46,901 bases of DNA from positions 1 to 46,901 of the forward strand of contig JACPRB010000052.1 in NCBI GenBank assembly GCA_016190155.1, read 5' to 3'. Every line of letters begins with the position of its first letter. The first letter of the stretch is position 1. The translations under genes and the position numbers were made by a program. This document shows, piece after piece, positions 1 through 7,572 of this stretch. Below the pieces are notes generated by a model, which did no database searches, was not told where the DNA came from, and saw only the letters and a program-made list of their open reading frames with translations. The stretch is from Planctomycetota bacterium (GTDB lineage: Bacteria; Planctomycetota; MHYJ01; JACPRB01).

Positions 1-128
1 CGAAGGATAGGACGACCGACTTCCTTTCCTGGTTTCCTGCCTTCCTCAGAGATACTCAGGCGACTGGCCTGGAGGTTCATGAAAAATCTTGTCGTAGCAC
101 AAAGATTTGATCGATTAGCGCACCAATG

Positions 129-229
129 CCCAACTCCCAAGTCCCAGCCAGAAGCGCCTCCGTGGTTTCCTCCTTGGGAGTTGGGATTTCCTTGGGGATT
201 GGCGGTTGGGAGTTGGGGCTTGGGGGCTG
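129..229. repeat. Inverted 7-bp tandem repeats (CCCAANT / TTGGGNN)
   Basis: Three heptads of the form CCCAACT, CCCAAGT, CCCAGCC lie at 129-149. Eight heptads in the complementary sense lie at 174-229 (TTGGGAG, TTGGGAT, then degenerate units mostly ending in TTG). The 12-mer TTGGGAGTTGGG occurs at 174-185 and 206-217, and its exact reverse complement is at 129-140. The arms could form a hairpin. The period of 7 recalls the short tandemly repeated sequences of cyanobacteria; homology to them is not implied. Confidence 0.75.
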
Positions 230-319
230 CCCGCAAGGGCTCCTGGACAATTGCTCAACCTATTCTTGGGCAGCCCCTGACGGATGAACCGCTTCCTGGC
301 CCACCCCGCGGCCTTATTG

Positions 320-325
320 TAAGAT
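320..325 (+). promoter_or_regulatory. Putative -10 element of the M3 peptidase gene
   Basis: TAAGAT ends 8 nt before the ATG at 334, and no Shine-Dalgarno sequence lies between. No good -35 is visible. The assignment rests on the same spacing recurring at other genes in the window (for example at 5731, 10503 and 22768). Confidence 0.4.
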
Positions 326-333
326 GCCCCTCC

Positions 334-2055
334 ATGCCCAAGACCACCGCGCCCGCCCTGCCGAAATTCCCGTTCGAGTACGTCCCTTCCTCTTTCGACG
401 CCGGGGATTGGACGCGGCTCGAAGCGTGCTTCGATGAGCTCGAGACGCGCACCGTCCGGGGCTCCAAGGAGCTCGACCGCTGGCTCCTCGACTTCAGCGA
501 GCTGGCCGCCGTCACGTCGCAGGAAGAAGCGCGGCGGTACATCGACATGACCTGCCATACCGACGACGCCGACCTCGAGGACCGATACCTCAGTTATCAG
601 CGCGACATCGTGCCCAAGCTGAAGCCCCGCTGGCAGGCGCTCAAGCAGCGCTATCTCGATCTGCCCGCGCGACGCAAACTGCCCAAGAAACGCTACGCCG
701 TCCTCGACCGCCTCGTGGCCAACGAAGTCCGGCTCTTCCGCGCGGAGAACGTTCCTCTGGAGACGCGCGACACCGAACTCGCCCAGCAGTACCAGAAGAT
801 CATGGGCGCCATGACCGTGACGTACGAGGGCCGCGAACACACGATCCAACAGATGGGTCGCTATCTCGAGGTCCAGGATCCCAAGGTGCGCCGGAACGCC
901 TGGGAACGGATCAGCCGGCGCGTCCTCCAGGATCGCGACGCGATCGACGCCGTCTACGACGAACTCGTGGAGGTGCGCGACCACGTCGCCCACAACGCGG
1001 GGTTCGAGAACTTCCGCGACTACGCCTTCCCCATGCGCAATCGTTTCGACTACGGCCCCAAGGAATGCCTGGAGTATCACGCCGCCGTGGAGGCCGTCGT
1101 CGTGCCGGAGCTCAAGAAGCTTCACGTCTGGCGCCGCAAGCGGCTCAAGCAGCCGTCCCTCCGACCGTGGGACCTCGGCGTGGACCCCCTCGGGGGCGCG
1201 CCGCTCAGGCCGTTCCAGACCGCGGAGCAGCTCTTCCAGGGCGTCCGCGAGATCTACCGCCGCGTCAGCCCGGACCTGGCCGCTTTGTTCCAAGCCATCT
1301 GGGACCAGAAGCTGGTCGACCTGGAGAGTCGAAAAGGCAAGGCGCCCGGCGGCTACAACTGTCCGCTCGAAGCGGACCGCATGCCGTTCATCTTCATGAA
1401 CGCCGCGGGCCTGCACCGCGACGTGCAGACGCTGCTCCACGAGGGCGGGCACGCCTTCCACACGCTGCTCTCCCGAGACGAGCCTCTCGTCGCCTATCGC
1501 AACGCTCCGCTGGAGTTCGCCGAAGTGGCCTCGCAAGGCATGGAGATGATCGGCCTCGACCACATGGAGGTCTTCTACTCCAAGGACGACGCCGATCGCG
1601 GCCGCCGCAAGCACTTCGAAGACATCGTCTCGATGCTGGCGTGGATCGCCCAGATCGACGCCTTCCAACACTGGGTCTATACGGACCCCAAGCACTCGCG
1701 CGTGGACCGCCGCCGCGCGTGGATCGACCTGCGCCTGCGCCTCGTGGGAAACGTCGATTGGGAAGGCCTCGACGAAGCTCACGAGTCCCTCTGGCACCGG
1801 CAGCCCCATCTCTTCAGCAGCCCGTTCTACTACATCGAGTACGCCATCTCGCTCATCGGCGCGCTGCAGCTTTGGCTTCACGCGCGCAAAGACCGCGCCG
1901 CCGCCGTCCGAAAGTACCGCCGGGCGCTCTCCCTGGGCGGCTCGCGTCCCCTGCCGGAGCTGTTCCACGCCGCCGGATTGAAGTTCGATTTCGGCGAGCG
2001 GATCCTCGCGCCGCTGGTGAAGGCGGTGATGAAGGAATTGAATCGGCTGGCGTAA
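334..2055 (+). CDS. M3 family oligoendopeptidase (PepF-like)
   Basis: A 573-residue cytoplasmic zinc metallopeptidase of the thimet oligopeptidase/PepF family, which degrades short peptides. The zinc motif HEGGH is at residues 369-373. The third ligand is probably Glu397, in EVASQGME, the position equivalent to the conserved Glu about 25 residues after the motif in this family. Flanking text (MNAAGLHRDVQTLLHEGGHA) is typical of M3 active sites. I chose the ATG at 334 because upstream codons in frame are repeat sequence; a -10-like TAAGAT 8 nt upstream suggests a leaderless transcript. There is no signal peptide. The length is normal for PepF. The TPR gene follows after 63 bp in the same direction. 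Confidence 0.9.
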   Translation: MPKTTAPALPKFPFEYVPSSFDAGDWTRLEACFDELETRTVRGSKELDRWLLDFSELAAVTSQEEARRYIDMTCHTDDADLEDRYLSYQRDIVPKLKPRWQALKQRYLDLPARRKLPKKRYAVLDRLVANEVRLFRAENVPLETRDTELAQQYQKIMGAMTVTYEGREHTIQQMGRYLEVQDPKVRRNAWERISRRVLQDRDAIDAVYDELVEVRDHVAHNAGFENFRDYAFPMRNRFDYGPKECLEYHAAVEAVVVPELKKLHVWRRKRLKQPSLRPWDLGVDPLGGAPLRPFQTAEQLFQGVREIYRRVSPDLAALFQAIWDQKLVDLESRKGKAPGGYNCPLEADRMPFIFMNAAGLHRDVQTLLHEGGHAFHTLLSRDEPLVAYRNAPLEFAEVASQGMEMIGLDHMEVFYSKDDADRGRRKHFEDIVSMLAWIAQIDAFQHWVYTDPKHSRVDRRRAWIDLRLRLVGNVDWEGLDEAHESLWHRQPHLFSSPFYYIEYAISLIGALQLWLHARKDRAAAVRKYRRALSLGGSRPLPELFHAAGLKFDFGERILAPLVKAVMKELNRLA

Positions 2056-2118
2056 CCCCTCCGCGCCGATCCTGGGTTACAATTGATCGGACCTTGACCC
2101 TCTTTGCCCGGCGATGCG

Positions 2119-4680
2119 ATGAGCCAATTTCCCCCGCGTCAGCCTGACCCCGCCTCCGAACGCGGGCTGCCGCCGAGACCGGAGCCGCCGGGCTCCACGC
2201 CCCACTCCACCAAGCGACGGCGAGTTTCCAGTTCGTCGTCGCAACGCCGGGTGCGCACCGTCCGTCGCCAGGCGCGACCCGCGGCCGTCATCGGTTCGAT
2301 CTTCGGCTTGATCGTGGTGGCCGCCATCGGAGGCGGCGCCATCTTCTGGCTGGCCAAACCGTCTCTTTCGCCCCCCGTTCTCCCGCCGGATCCTTCGGGC
2401 GCGGAGAAGCCTCCGATCTCCGTGAAGCCGAACGAGGCTGAACCGCTCCTGAAAAAAGGTCAGGAACTTCTCGTCTTGATCACCCGCCTGCAGTCGGAAA
2501 AGACCGATCAATGGGACCGGATCCGCGCCACCGCCCGGGAAGCGGTCGAGGTGTTCGGAAAGGCCGCGGCCGCCCAACCGGACTCCGACAAGGCCTACCA
2601 TGGCCGCGCCCGCGCCAAGCTCATCCTCGCCGATCACGCCGGCGCGATCGACGACATCTCCCGCGCGATCGATCTGAGTCCGACGACGGGCTTCCACCAC
2701 CTGCGCCGCGGCCAGATCCGCGTGGAGCAGTTCATGGTCCGCCACCGCCAGGCGCGCTTGTCGAAGGAACCGGTGCCGGGACCGGACGAGCGGCGTCCGA
2801 TCGCCGAGGATTTCCGGAAGGCGGAGCGCCACGCCGGACAGGACCTCGACACCCAGTATTGCCGCGCCGCGGCGTTCATGCTGGAGGGGGAATTCGCCCG
2901 CGCCAGCGACATCGCCGACCGCGAGATCGCGCGCGACGGCTTCGACGAGTGGTATCGACTGCGGGGCATCATCGCGGAACTCGCGGGCAACGAGGCGGGA
3001 GCGACCATCGACTTCGACCGCTGTCTTCAACGCAAGCCGCAGCAGATGGAACTCTATCTGGCCCGCGCGCTGGCGCGCCGGGCCGCGAGGGATTTCGACG
3101 GCGCGGAGCGCGACGCCACGACGGTGCTGCGCCTGGCGCCCGACTCCACCGCCGTCCAGCTCCTTCGCGCCGAGGCACGCGCCGCCCGCAGGGAGTACCG
3201 CGGCGCGCTCGAGGACTGCCGGGCGGTCCTGGATCGCGCCCCGAAGCTCTTTCGCGCGCGACTCGTCCAGGCTCGATGCTGGCTGGCGACACGGGAGATC
3301 CTGGTGAAGGACGGCCAGGAGACGAAGTACTTCGAGAACGCGTCCGCCGCGTTGAAGGCCGTGCTCGAGGCGGAGCCGCAGAATGTGGAGGCCCTGCTCT
3401 TGCAAAGCGAGATCCACTCCTGGAAGGGAGAGACGGAGCTCGCGGCGGCGTTCATCGATCGGGCGCTCAAGGCCGATCCCGCCGGCGCCGAAGCGCACGC
3501 GGCCCTGTGCGACCTGTACGTCGCCGCGGGCGACCTGGACCGCGCGCTGCAGGCGGCGGAAAAGGCCGTGCGTCTGGCCCCCAGGCACGCCGGCGTGCTG
3601 GCCGCGCGCGGCGACGCGCGCCGCTTGAAGGGCGATCACGAGAAGGCGCTCGGCGACTATCGCGACGCCAGGATCTACAACGCCCTCGAGACGCGCGCCC
3701 ACGCGGGCTTCGTCCGCACGCTGCTGGCGAGCGGGGACGCGCGCGGGGCGTCGGAAGCCGTCGTCCACGCCATGCGGGCGGATCCGCGCAACCCGCAGTA
3801 TTTCCTCCTGCGCGCCGAGATCCTCCTGCGCGGGACCGAGCTGGGCCAGGCGTTCAATGACGTCGAGACGGCGCTGAGCCTCGACCCGAACAACCCCGAG
3901 GCGTACATCATGCGCGCCCTGCTCTGGATCAAGCGCGACAAGCCGGCCTTGATGCTGGAAGATCTCAAGAAGGCCGAACAGCTGCGGCCCGCGGAACGTA
4001 AGCGCATCCAAAAGATCATCGAGGAGAACAAACCAAAGCCCGTCGACCCCTCCAAGAAGGAGCCGCCTCAGAAGGTCGAAGACGCCGCGCCGGCACCCCG
4101 CAAGCTGCTCAACCCCTGGGCGCGCGTCAAGCCCGGAACGTGGTATCGACTGCGCCGCGTCGGCATGCCGCCCACGCCGAGCTATCTCGACATCGGGGTA
4201 AAGGAAGCGGGCGAGACGTTCTTCGTCCAGATGCTCCACGAGCAGGGCTCCTCCGAACGGATCCAGCGATTCGACTTCTCGCAGGACGACGTGACGGGCG
4301 AGGAAACCCTCAGGATCGGCGGCAAGGACTATCGTTGCGCCGTCGTCGCGGATGCTCCCAACGGCTCGCGAAGCTGGATCGCCCAAGACGGCCCGTTGGC
4401 CGGCCGACTGCGACTCAAGAACGAGGGGCCGAAATTCTCCGTCGTGGTCACGGCCGTCGGAACCGACCGTTTCATGTTCAAGGGCGCGCCGCTCGACGTC
4501 GTCACGATCGTCGCCGAGGCCGGCATCGATCAGGGCATCGCCGTTCAAAGGATGTGGGTCGCTCCGGAACTTCCACTGGATTCCGTGAAGTCCGAGCTTC
4601 AGGCCGGGGCGGATCGAGTCGTGGTGGAGCTGGTGGACGGCGGAGACGACTGGTCCACACGGCCGCCCTTCCCCAAGTAA
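2119..4680 (+). CDS. Membrane-anchored tetratricopeptide repeat protein
   Basis: An 853-residue protein. Residues 1-50 are basic and proline/serine rich, a single transmembrane helix spans about 54-79 (AAVIGSIFGLIVVAAIGGGA), and residues of roughly 100-640 are tandem TPR helices with the usual small-residue pattern and DP..A motifs. A lysine/proline linker leads to a C-terminal domain of about 200 residues starting near NPWARVKPGTWYRL, which is beta-rich and which I do not recognise. It probably sits in the inner membrane with the TPR and C-terminal parts outside the cytoplasm, as a scaffold for protein assembly; the binding partner is unknown. The in-frame ATG at 2119 is preferred over the TTG at 2104. 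A TACAAT at 2078-2083 may be its -10. It converges on the next gene with a 16-bp gap. Confidence 0.75.
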   Translation: MSQFPPRQPDPASERGLPPRPEPPGSTPHSTKRRRVSSSSSQRRVRTVRRQARPAAVIGSIFGLIVVAAIGGGAIFWLAKPSLSPPVLPPDPSGAEKPPISVKPNEAEPLLKKGQELLVLITRLQSEKTDQWDRIRATAREAVEVFGKAAAAQPDSDKAYHGRARAKLILADHAGAIDDISRAIDLSPTTGFHHLRRGQIRVEQFMVRHRQARLSKEPVPGPDERRPIAEDFRKAERHAGQDLDTQYCRAAAFMLEGEFARASDIADREIARDGFDEWYRLRGIIAELAGNEAGATIDFDRCLQRKPQQMELYLARALARRAARDFDGAERDATTVLRLAPDSTAVQLLRAEARAARREYRGALEDCRAVLDRAPKLFRARLVQARCWLATREILVKDGQETKYFENASAALKAVLEAEPQNVEALLLQSEIHSWKGETELAAAFIDRALKADPAGAEAHAALCDLYVAAGDLDRALQAAEKAVRLAPRHAGVLAARGDARRLKGDHEKALGDYRDARIYNALETRAHAGFVRTLLASGDARGASEAVVHAMRADPRNPQYFLLRAEILLRGTELGQAFNDVETALSLDPNNPEAYIMRALLWIKRDKPALMLEDLKKAEQLRPAERKRIQKIIEENKPKPVDPSKKEPPQKVEDAAPAPRKLLNPWARVKPGTWYRLRRVGMPPTPSYLDIGVKEAGETFFVQMLHEQGSSERIQRFDFSQDDVTGEETLRIGGKDYRCAVVADAPNGSRSWIAQDGPLAGRLRLKNEGPKFSVVVTAVGTDRFMFKGAPLDVVTIVAEAGIDQGIAVQRMWVAPELPLDSVKSELQAGADRVVVELVDGGDDWSTRPPFPK

Positions 4681-4696
4681 GTTCCTCGGGGCAGGA

Positions 4697-5731
4697 TCAA
4701 TCGCCGCGCTTCTCTTCGATCGCCATCAGCTTCTCGAGCTTCTTTCGAAGATCGGCCACGAAGACGACGCCGGGCTCGTTCGTCTTGGCGATGAGCCGGA
4801 GCATCTCGACCGCGCGCGGATCGGCCATCGCGATGACGTCGAAGAGGTGCTGCGCCGTGGCGCCGCCATCCCGCGCGGGCACGGCGGCGAAGTGCGCGTC
4901 GATGCACTCCCGGATGGCCGGCAGCGAGCTCGCCCACCATGGCCGGTGGTTCTCGATGAGTCGCTTCATCTGGTCCAAGGCGGGCGCCAGCATCGTGGCG
5001 CGTTCGTGATCGCGCAGGCGCGCCCCTTGCAGCACCGCGTCGCGCGCGAGCTGTTCGTTCATGTAGATCGCGCGTCCGACCTCCCACGGCTCGTAGGTTC
5101 CCTTTAAATCGGGGAAGATCTCTCGCGCGACGGCGGCCAGGCTCAGCGCGTCCAGTTCCGTGCCGAGATCCTCGATCTCCTTGAGCTCCTCGGCCGAGGG
5201 CAACAGGCCGGTCTCCGTCGCGGCGGGAGCGGGCGCGGGAGGCGCAGGCGCCGGCTTCTCTTCCGGAATCGTGACGCCCACGCCCTCCTCCGGCAGCGCC
5301 ACGCCGGCCTGGATGGGCTCCGATTCCACGACCTCCATGGGCTCGAATTCCACCTCCGCCTTGCGGGCGCGCTCCAGCCGCTTGGCTTCGATCGCCGCCC
5401 GGATCTTCGCTTCGAGATCCTCGTGCTCTTGACGCCGGGGCGCCTCCGGCACGGCGACCTTCTTCTCCTGTTCCGCGCCTTGCCGGCGTTGCAGGGCTTC
5501 GATGGCCTCGCGACGCCTCTTCCGCATGTAGTCGAGGCCCCCTTCGATGAGACCGGCCATCGCGTCGCCGAGGAACCGGCGGGTGTCCGGCGTGCGACAG
5601 ATCATGATCTTCTGCATGATTACGATGATCTGCATGCGACGAACGGTCATCTCGAGCACTTCGGCAAGCGCGTCGCGCGCCTCCTGCATGCCGCGGATGG
5701 CCGGCACGAAGCGCGACTTGTGGAGCGTCAT
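4697..5731 (-). CDS. Hypothetical helical protein
   Basis: A 344-residue protein of no family I recognise. Residues 1-75 form a Met/Ile/Arg-rich helical segment (QIIVIMQKIMICR). Residues about 75-110 are highly charged and likely coiled coil (YMRKRRREAIEALQRRQGAE). About 110-175 is a Pro/Ala/Glu-rich linker (KPAPAPPAPAPAATE), and 175-344 is an alpha-helical domain containing GTYEPWEVGRAIYMNEQLAR. There is no signal peptide or membrane helix. The start at 5731 is set by an excellent promoter, TTGGCA-17-TACAAT, that ends 8 nt before this ATG; this excludes longer in-frame starts. It is transcribed away from the bactofilin gene, whose promoter lies about 30 bp beyond its own, so a link to cell architecture is possible but unproven. 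Confidence 0.7.
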   Translation of the reverse strand: MTLHKSRFVPAIRGMQEARDALAEVLEMTVRRMQIIVIMQKIMICRTPDTRRFLGDAMAGLIEGGLDYMRKRRREAIEALQRRQGAEQEKKVAVPEAPRRQEHEDLEAKIRAAIEAKRLERARKAEVEFEPMEVVESEPIQAGVALPEEGVGVTIPEEKPAPAPPAPAPAATETGLLPSAEELKEIEDLGTELDALSLAAVAREIFPDLKGTYEPWEVGRAIYMNEQLARDAVLQGARLRDHERATMLAPALDQMKRLIENHRPWWASSLPAIRECIDAHFAAVPARDGGATAQHLFDVIAMADPRAVEMLRLIAKTNEPGVVFVADLRKKLEKLMAIEEKRGD

Positions 5732-5739
5732 CGGGATGG

Positions 5740-5768
5740 ATTGTACCCGCGCCCGCGGGGAATGCCAA
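5740..5768 (-). promoter_or_regulatory. Sigma-70-type promoter, probably leaderless
   Basis: On the minus strand, TTGGCA (5768-5763), a 17-bp spacer and TACAAT (5745-5740) match 5/6 and 5/6 of the consensus boxes. The -10 ends 8 nt before the ATG at 5731. Initiation would therefore fall at or next to the start codon, and no ribosome binding site fits between. Confidence 0.75.
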
Positions 5769-5793
5769 AAATTCCTCGACGAACGATTCATTC

Positions 5794-5822
5794 TTGACAT
5801 AATGTAAATTACATAGTATAAG
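5794..5822 (+). promoter_or_regulatory. Strong sigma-70 promoter of the bactofilin gene
   Basis: A perfect TTGACA (5794-5799), 17-bp spacer and TATAAG (5817-5822) predict a start near 5829 and a leader of about 40 nt. The leader carries AGGAGAGAGG ahead of the ATG at 5868. The segment is strikingly AT-rich compared with its surroundings. It is the best consensus promoter in the window, as expected for an abundant structural protein. Confidence 0.8.
5802..5814. promoter_or_regulatory. Inverted repeat between -35 and -10, possible operator
   Basis: ATGTAA-A-TTACAT is a perfect 6-bp dyad with a 1-bp centre inside the promoter spacer, overlapped on its left by a second small dyad ACAT-A-ATGT (5797-5805). 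A protein bound here would block or remodel the promoter. The regulator is unknown. Confidence 0.5.
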
Positions 5823-5867
5823 TTACAGCTAGAGGGGTACCCAGTTACCAAATTAGGAGAGAGGGTT

Positions 5868-6287
5868 ATGCCGCCAATGCCACCGGGAGGTTCGGAGACG
5901 GTCCTCGGAGCCGACGTCACGTTCAAAGGCGAGTGCGCCTACGAGGGGGCCATGCGCATCGAAGGGAAGTTCGACGGCAAGATCACCAGTAAAGGGCGCC
6001 TGGCGATCGGCAAGACCGCCCACGTTTCCGGAGAAGTTACCGTCGGTCTGGTCAACGTCGAAGGGGTCTTCAAGGGAAACGTCGCCTCCTCGGAGAAGAT
6101 CGAGCTCGCCGCGTCCGCCCAGATGACCGGCGACGTCCGCGCCCCCAAACTGGTGGTGGCGGAAGGCGCGACCCTCGTGGGCAACGTCGTCGTCAGTCCC
6201 GATGCCCTCAAAGGCGCCGGATCCGTGGAGCGCGACGCGATCCTGTCCGGACACGCGCCCCAGCCCGCTCCGGCCGTTCGTCGGTAA
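5868..6287 (+). CDS. Bactofilin (polymer-forming cytoskeletal protein)
   Basis: A 139-residue protein made almost wholly of the bactofilin right-handed beta-helix (DUF583), from about residue 12 to 115, with short disordered ends (MPPMPPGG and PQPAPAVRR). Repeating strands such as MRIEGKFDGKITSKGRLAIG and VNVEGVFKGNVASSEKIEL are diagnostic. Family members assemble without nucleotide into filaments at the membrane that shape cells or position enzymes. The ATG has a good AGGAGAGAGG ribosome site and the consensus promoter above. A perfect terminator follows, so this is a monocistronic, probably highly expressed gene. A second, zinc-ribbon bactofilin lies 185 bp downstream. Confidence 0.92.
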   Translation: MPPMPPGGSETVLGADVTFKGECAYEGAMRIEGKFDGKITSKGRLAIGKTAHVSGEVTVGLVNVEGVFKGNVASSEKIELAASAQMTGDVRAPKLVVAEGATLVGNVVVSPDALKGAGSVERDAILSGHAPQPAPAVRR

Positions 6288-6304
6288 ACGTCTCGTGATC
6301 CAGG

Positions 6305-6337
6305 GCCGTACGGGGACGAACTCCCCGTACGGCTTTT
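6305..6337 (+). terminator. Rho-independent terminator after the bactofilin gene
   Basis: GCCGTACGGGGA and TCCCCGTACGGC form a perfect 12-bp stem around a 5-nt loop (CGAAC), followed by TTTT. It starts 18 bp after the stop codon. Confidence 0.92.
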
Positions 6338-6408
6338 GCGGCACGGTTGAGGTAACAGAGGGGTGCAGAGGGCCCTGAGCAAATCCCGACACCAAAGAAG
6401 AGGGCTTC

Positions 6409-6471
6409 TCTCTGAGTCCTCTGGTGTTGGTTTCTCTTTCTCTGGGTCCTCTGTTCTCCTCCGGGTCCTCA
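6409..6471. repeat. 7-bp tandem repeat array (TCTCTGN/GTCCTCT type)
   Basis: Nine degenerate heptads, most ending in TCT, CCT or CTC, run to 2 nt before the next start codon at 6473. The first 14 bases, TCTCTGAGTCCTCT, are identical to 39723-39736 in the second array of this family. A G-rich stretch at 6354-6380, in the opposite sense, may be its complement-oriented partner. Confidence 0.75.
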
Positions 6472-6472
6472 G

Positions 6473-6904
6473 ATGAGCAAATCGGCCGGGCGACGATCCC
6501 TGCTTTGCCCCCGGTGCGACGCGCCGATCGACGTCAGCGCGTCCACGAAGTCCGTGCCTTGTCCCGGATGCCATCGCAACATCCGCACGGAGGACGAGGT
6601 CGTCAACGACTACCAGGCGCGCGTCGAGTATTACAACGAGGGCCACGTCGAGGTCGCCAAGAAGGGCATCATCATCGCCGAAGTGCGGGTCCGGAACCTG
6701 ACGATCAAGGGGGAAGTCAAAGGGCCGGTCCGCGCGCGGGAAAGCGTCCAGATCGCCAAGGGGGGCCGCCTCTACGGCGACGTCGTCGCGCCGACGCTCA
6801 GCGTGGAAGAAGGCGCCGTTCTCGTGGGCAGAGTGGAAGTCGGTCCCAAGCGCGCGGCTCCCCTGGATTCGCCCGCGCTGGACGCCGTTCCTCAAGCGGG
6901 ATAG
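6473..6904 (+). CDS. Zinc-ribbon bactofilin
   Basis: A 143-residue protein with an N-terminal zinc ribbon (CPRC at about 12-15 and CPGC at about 31-34) fused to a bactofilin beta-helix (about 60-125, e.g. LTIKGEVKGPVRARESVQIA). The zinc ribbon could mediate pairing with another filament or a client; that is inference. The ATG follows directly on a heptad repeat array, and no ribosome site is visible. The next gene starts 11 bp after its stop. A shared function with the upstream bactofilin is likely, either co-polymerising or capping. Confidence 0.85.
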   Translation: MSKSAGRRSLLCPRCDAPIDVSASTKSVPCPGCHRNIRTEDEVVNDYQARVEYYNEGHVEVAKKGIIIAEVRVRNLTIKGEVKGPVRARESVQIAKGGRLYGDVVAPTLSVEEGAVLVGRVEVGPKRAAPLDSPALDAVPQAG

Positions 6905-6907
6905 AAT
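6879..6907 (+). promoter_or_regulatory. Putative internal promoter overlapping a stop codon
   Basis: TGGACG (6879-6884), 17 bp, then TAGAAT (6902-6907) ends 8 nt before the GTG at 6916. The TAG of the hexamer is also the stop codon of the upstream zinc-ribbon bactofilin. The -35 is a moderate match (4/6). Confidence 0.5.
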
Positions 6908-6915
6908 CGTCCCCC

Positions 6916-7569
6916 GTGGCAGCTCGAATCGTCTATACGCTCGCCCAAGCGGCTCAGATCCTGGAGATGCCCGAACCCCAGGTGCTCGGGTTCATCGAAT
7001 CCAACCAGCTGACCGCGGAGTTCAACCAAGGCCTGATGAGCTTCATGATCCAGCAGGATCAGCTCCTGGAATTCATGAAGTCCAGGAAGATGTTCGCGCA
7101 GATGCAAAAGATCATGATGAGCCGCGTGCTCGTCTGCGACCGCGACACCCAGCTGCAGTTCCTCCTGCGGACCGAGCTGGAACGCGGCGGCAAGGTCGCC
7201 GTCAAGATCGCCACCACCTCCAAGGAGGTCGAGATCGCCGTCTCCGAACATCTTCCGGACCTGCTCGTCATGCACGTCGCCGCCGTGCAGCGAGCCACCG
7301 ACAACCTCGAGGCGGTGCTCCGCCACGCCCGCGAAAGCCGCCCGATCCGCCTGATCCTCTATCATAACGAGCCGGAGATCATCGCCGACACTCGAGAGGA
7401 CCTGCAGCGCTTGCGCGCGCAGCTCAACGTCGACGCACTCGTGAGCATCGCCGCAGGCACCCGAAAGCTCCTGGCGACCATCGAAGAGCTGCTGGGAATC
7501 CGGCGCAACTCGACGCGCACCCTCCCGCCTTCGACCGGGATGAAGCCGCCGCAGCCCCCACGGGCCTAA
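6916..7569 (+). CDS. HTH/pseudo-receiver protein
   Basis: A 217-residue protein starting at GTG. Residues 6-60 resemble a MerR/excisionase-type helix-turn-helix (YTLAQAAQILEMPEPQVLGFIE). Residues about 70-190 have the shape of a response-regulator receiver (RVLVCDRD at the acidic pocket, PDLLVMHV at the phosphorylation strand). The usual phosphoacceptor Asp is replaced by His120, so classical phosphotransfer is unlikely. It may act as a phosphorylation-independent adaptor for polar or filament proteins, given its place next to bactofilin genes; that is speculation. No Shine-Dalgarno sequence precedes the GTG, and a TAGAAT lies 8 nt upstream. It converges on the J-like gene with a 3-bp gap. 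Confidence 0.65.
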   Translation: MAARIVYTLAQAAQILEMPEPQVLGFIESNQLTAEFNQGLMSFMIQQDQLLEFMKSRKMFAQMQKIMMSRVLVCDRDTQLQFLLRTELERGGKVAVKIATTSKEVEIAVSEHLPDLLVMHVAAVQRATDNLEAVLRHARESRPIRLILYHNEPEIIADTREDLQRLRAQLNVDALVSIAAGTRKLLATIEELLGIRRNSTRTLPPSTGMKPPQPPRA

Positions 7570-7572
7570 GGA

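Larger units (their letters stand above)
1..333. other. Intergenic region with heptad repeats and a possible gene remnant
   Basis: No gene is supported here. GGAGG at 71-75 followed by ATG at 79 opens a short AT-richer stretch that reads MKNLVVAQRFDRLAHQ. It then runs into repeat-derived low-complexity sequence and joins the downstream peptidase frame without a stop. I take it as a possible decayed gene start rather than a real N-terminus, because residues encoded by 129-333 are repeat translation with no resemblance to M3 peptidases. The interval also carries the inverted heptad arrays listed separately. Confidence 0.5.

Noticed and set aside
115-1968. Long open frame opposite the M3 peptidase
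   Set aside because: Antisense shadow of a high-GC gene; no recognisable motif, and the plus-strand frame has HEGGH and full M3 similarity.
2077-4548. 823-codon open frame opposite the TPR gene
   Set aside because: Mirror of GC-rich codons; low-complexity Arg/Gly/Leu composition without a domain.
5605-7125. Shared MQKIM-type peptide and 16 of 17 identical bases in the genes at 4697-5731 and 6916-7569
   Set aside because: Short, in helical Met/Lys-rich segments on opposite strands; no further similarity, so probably coincidence.
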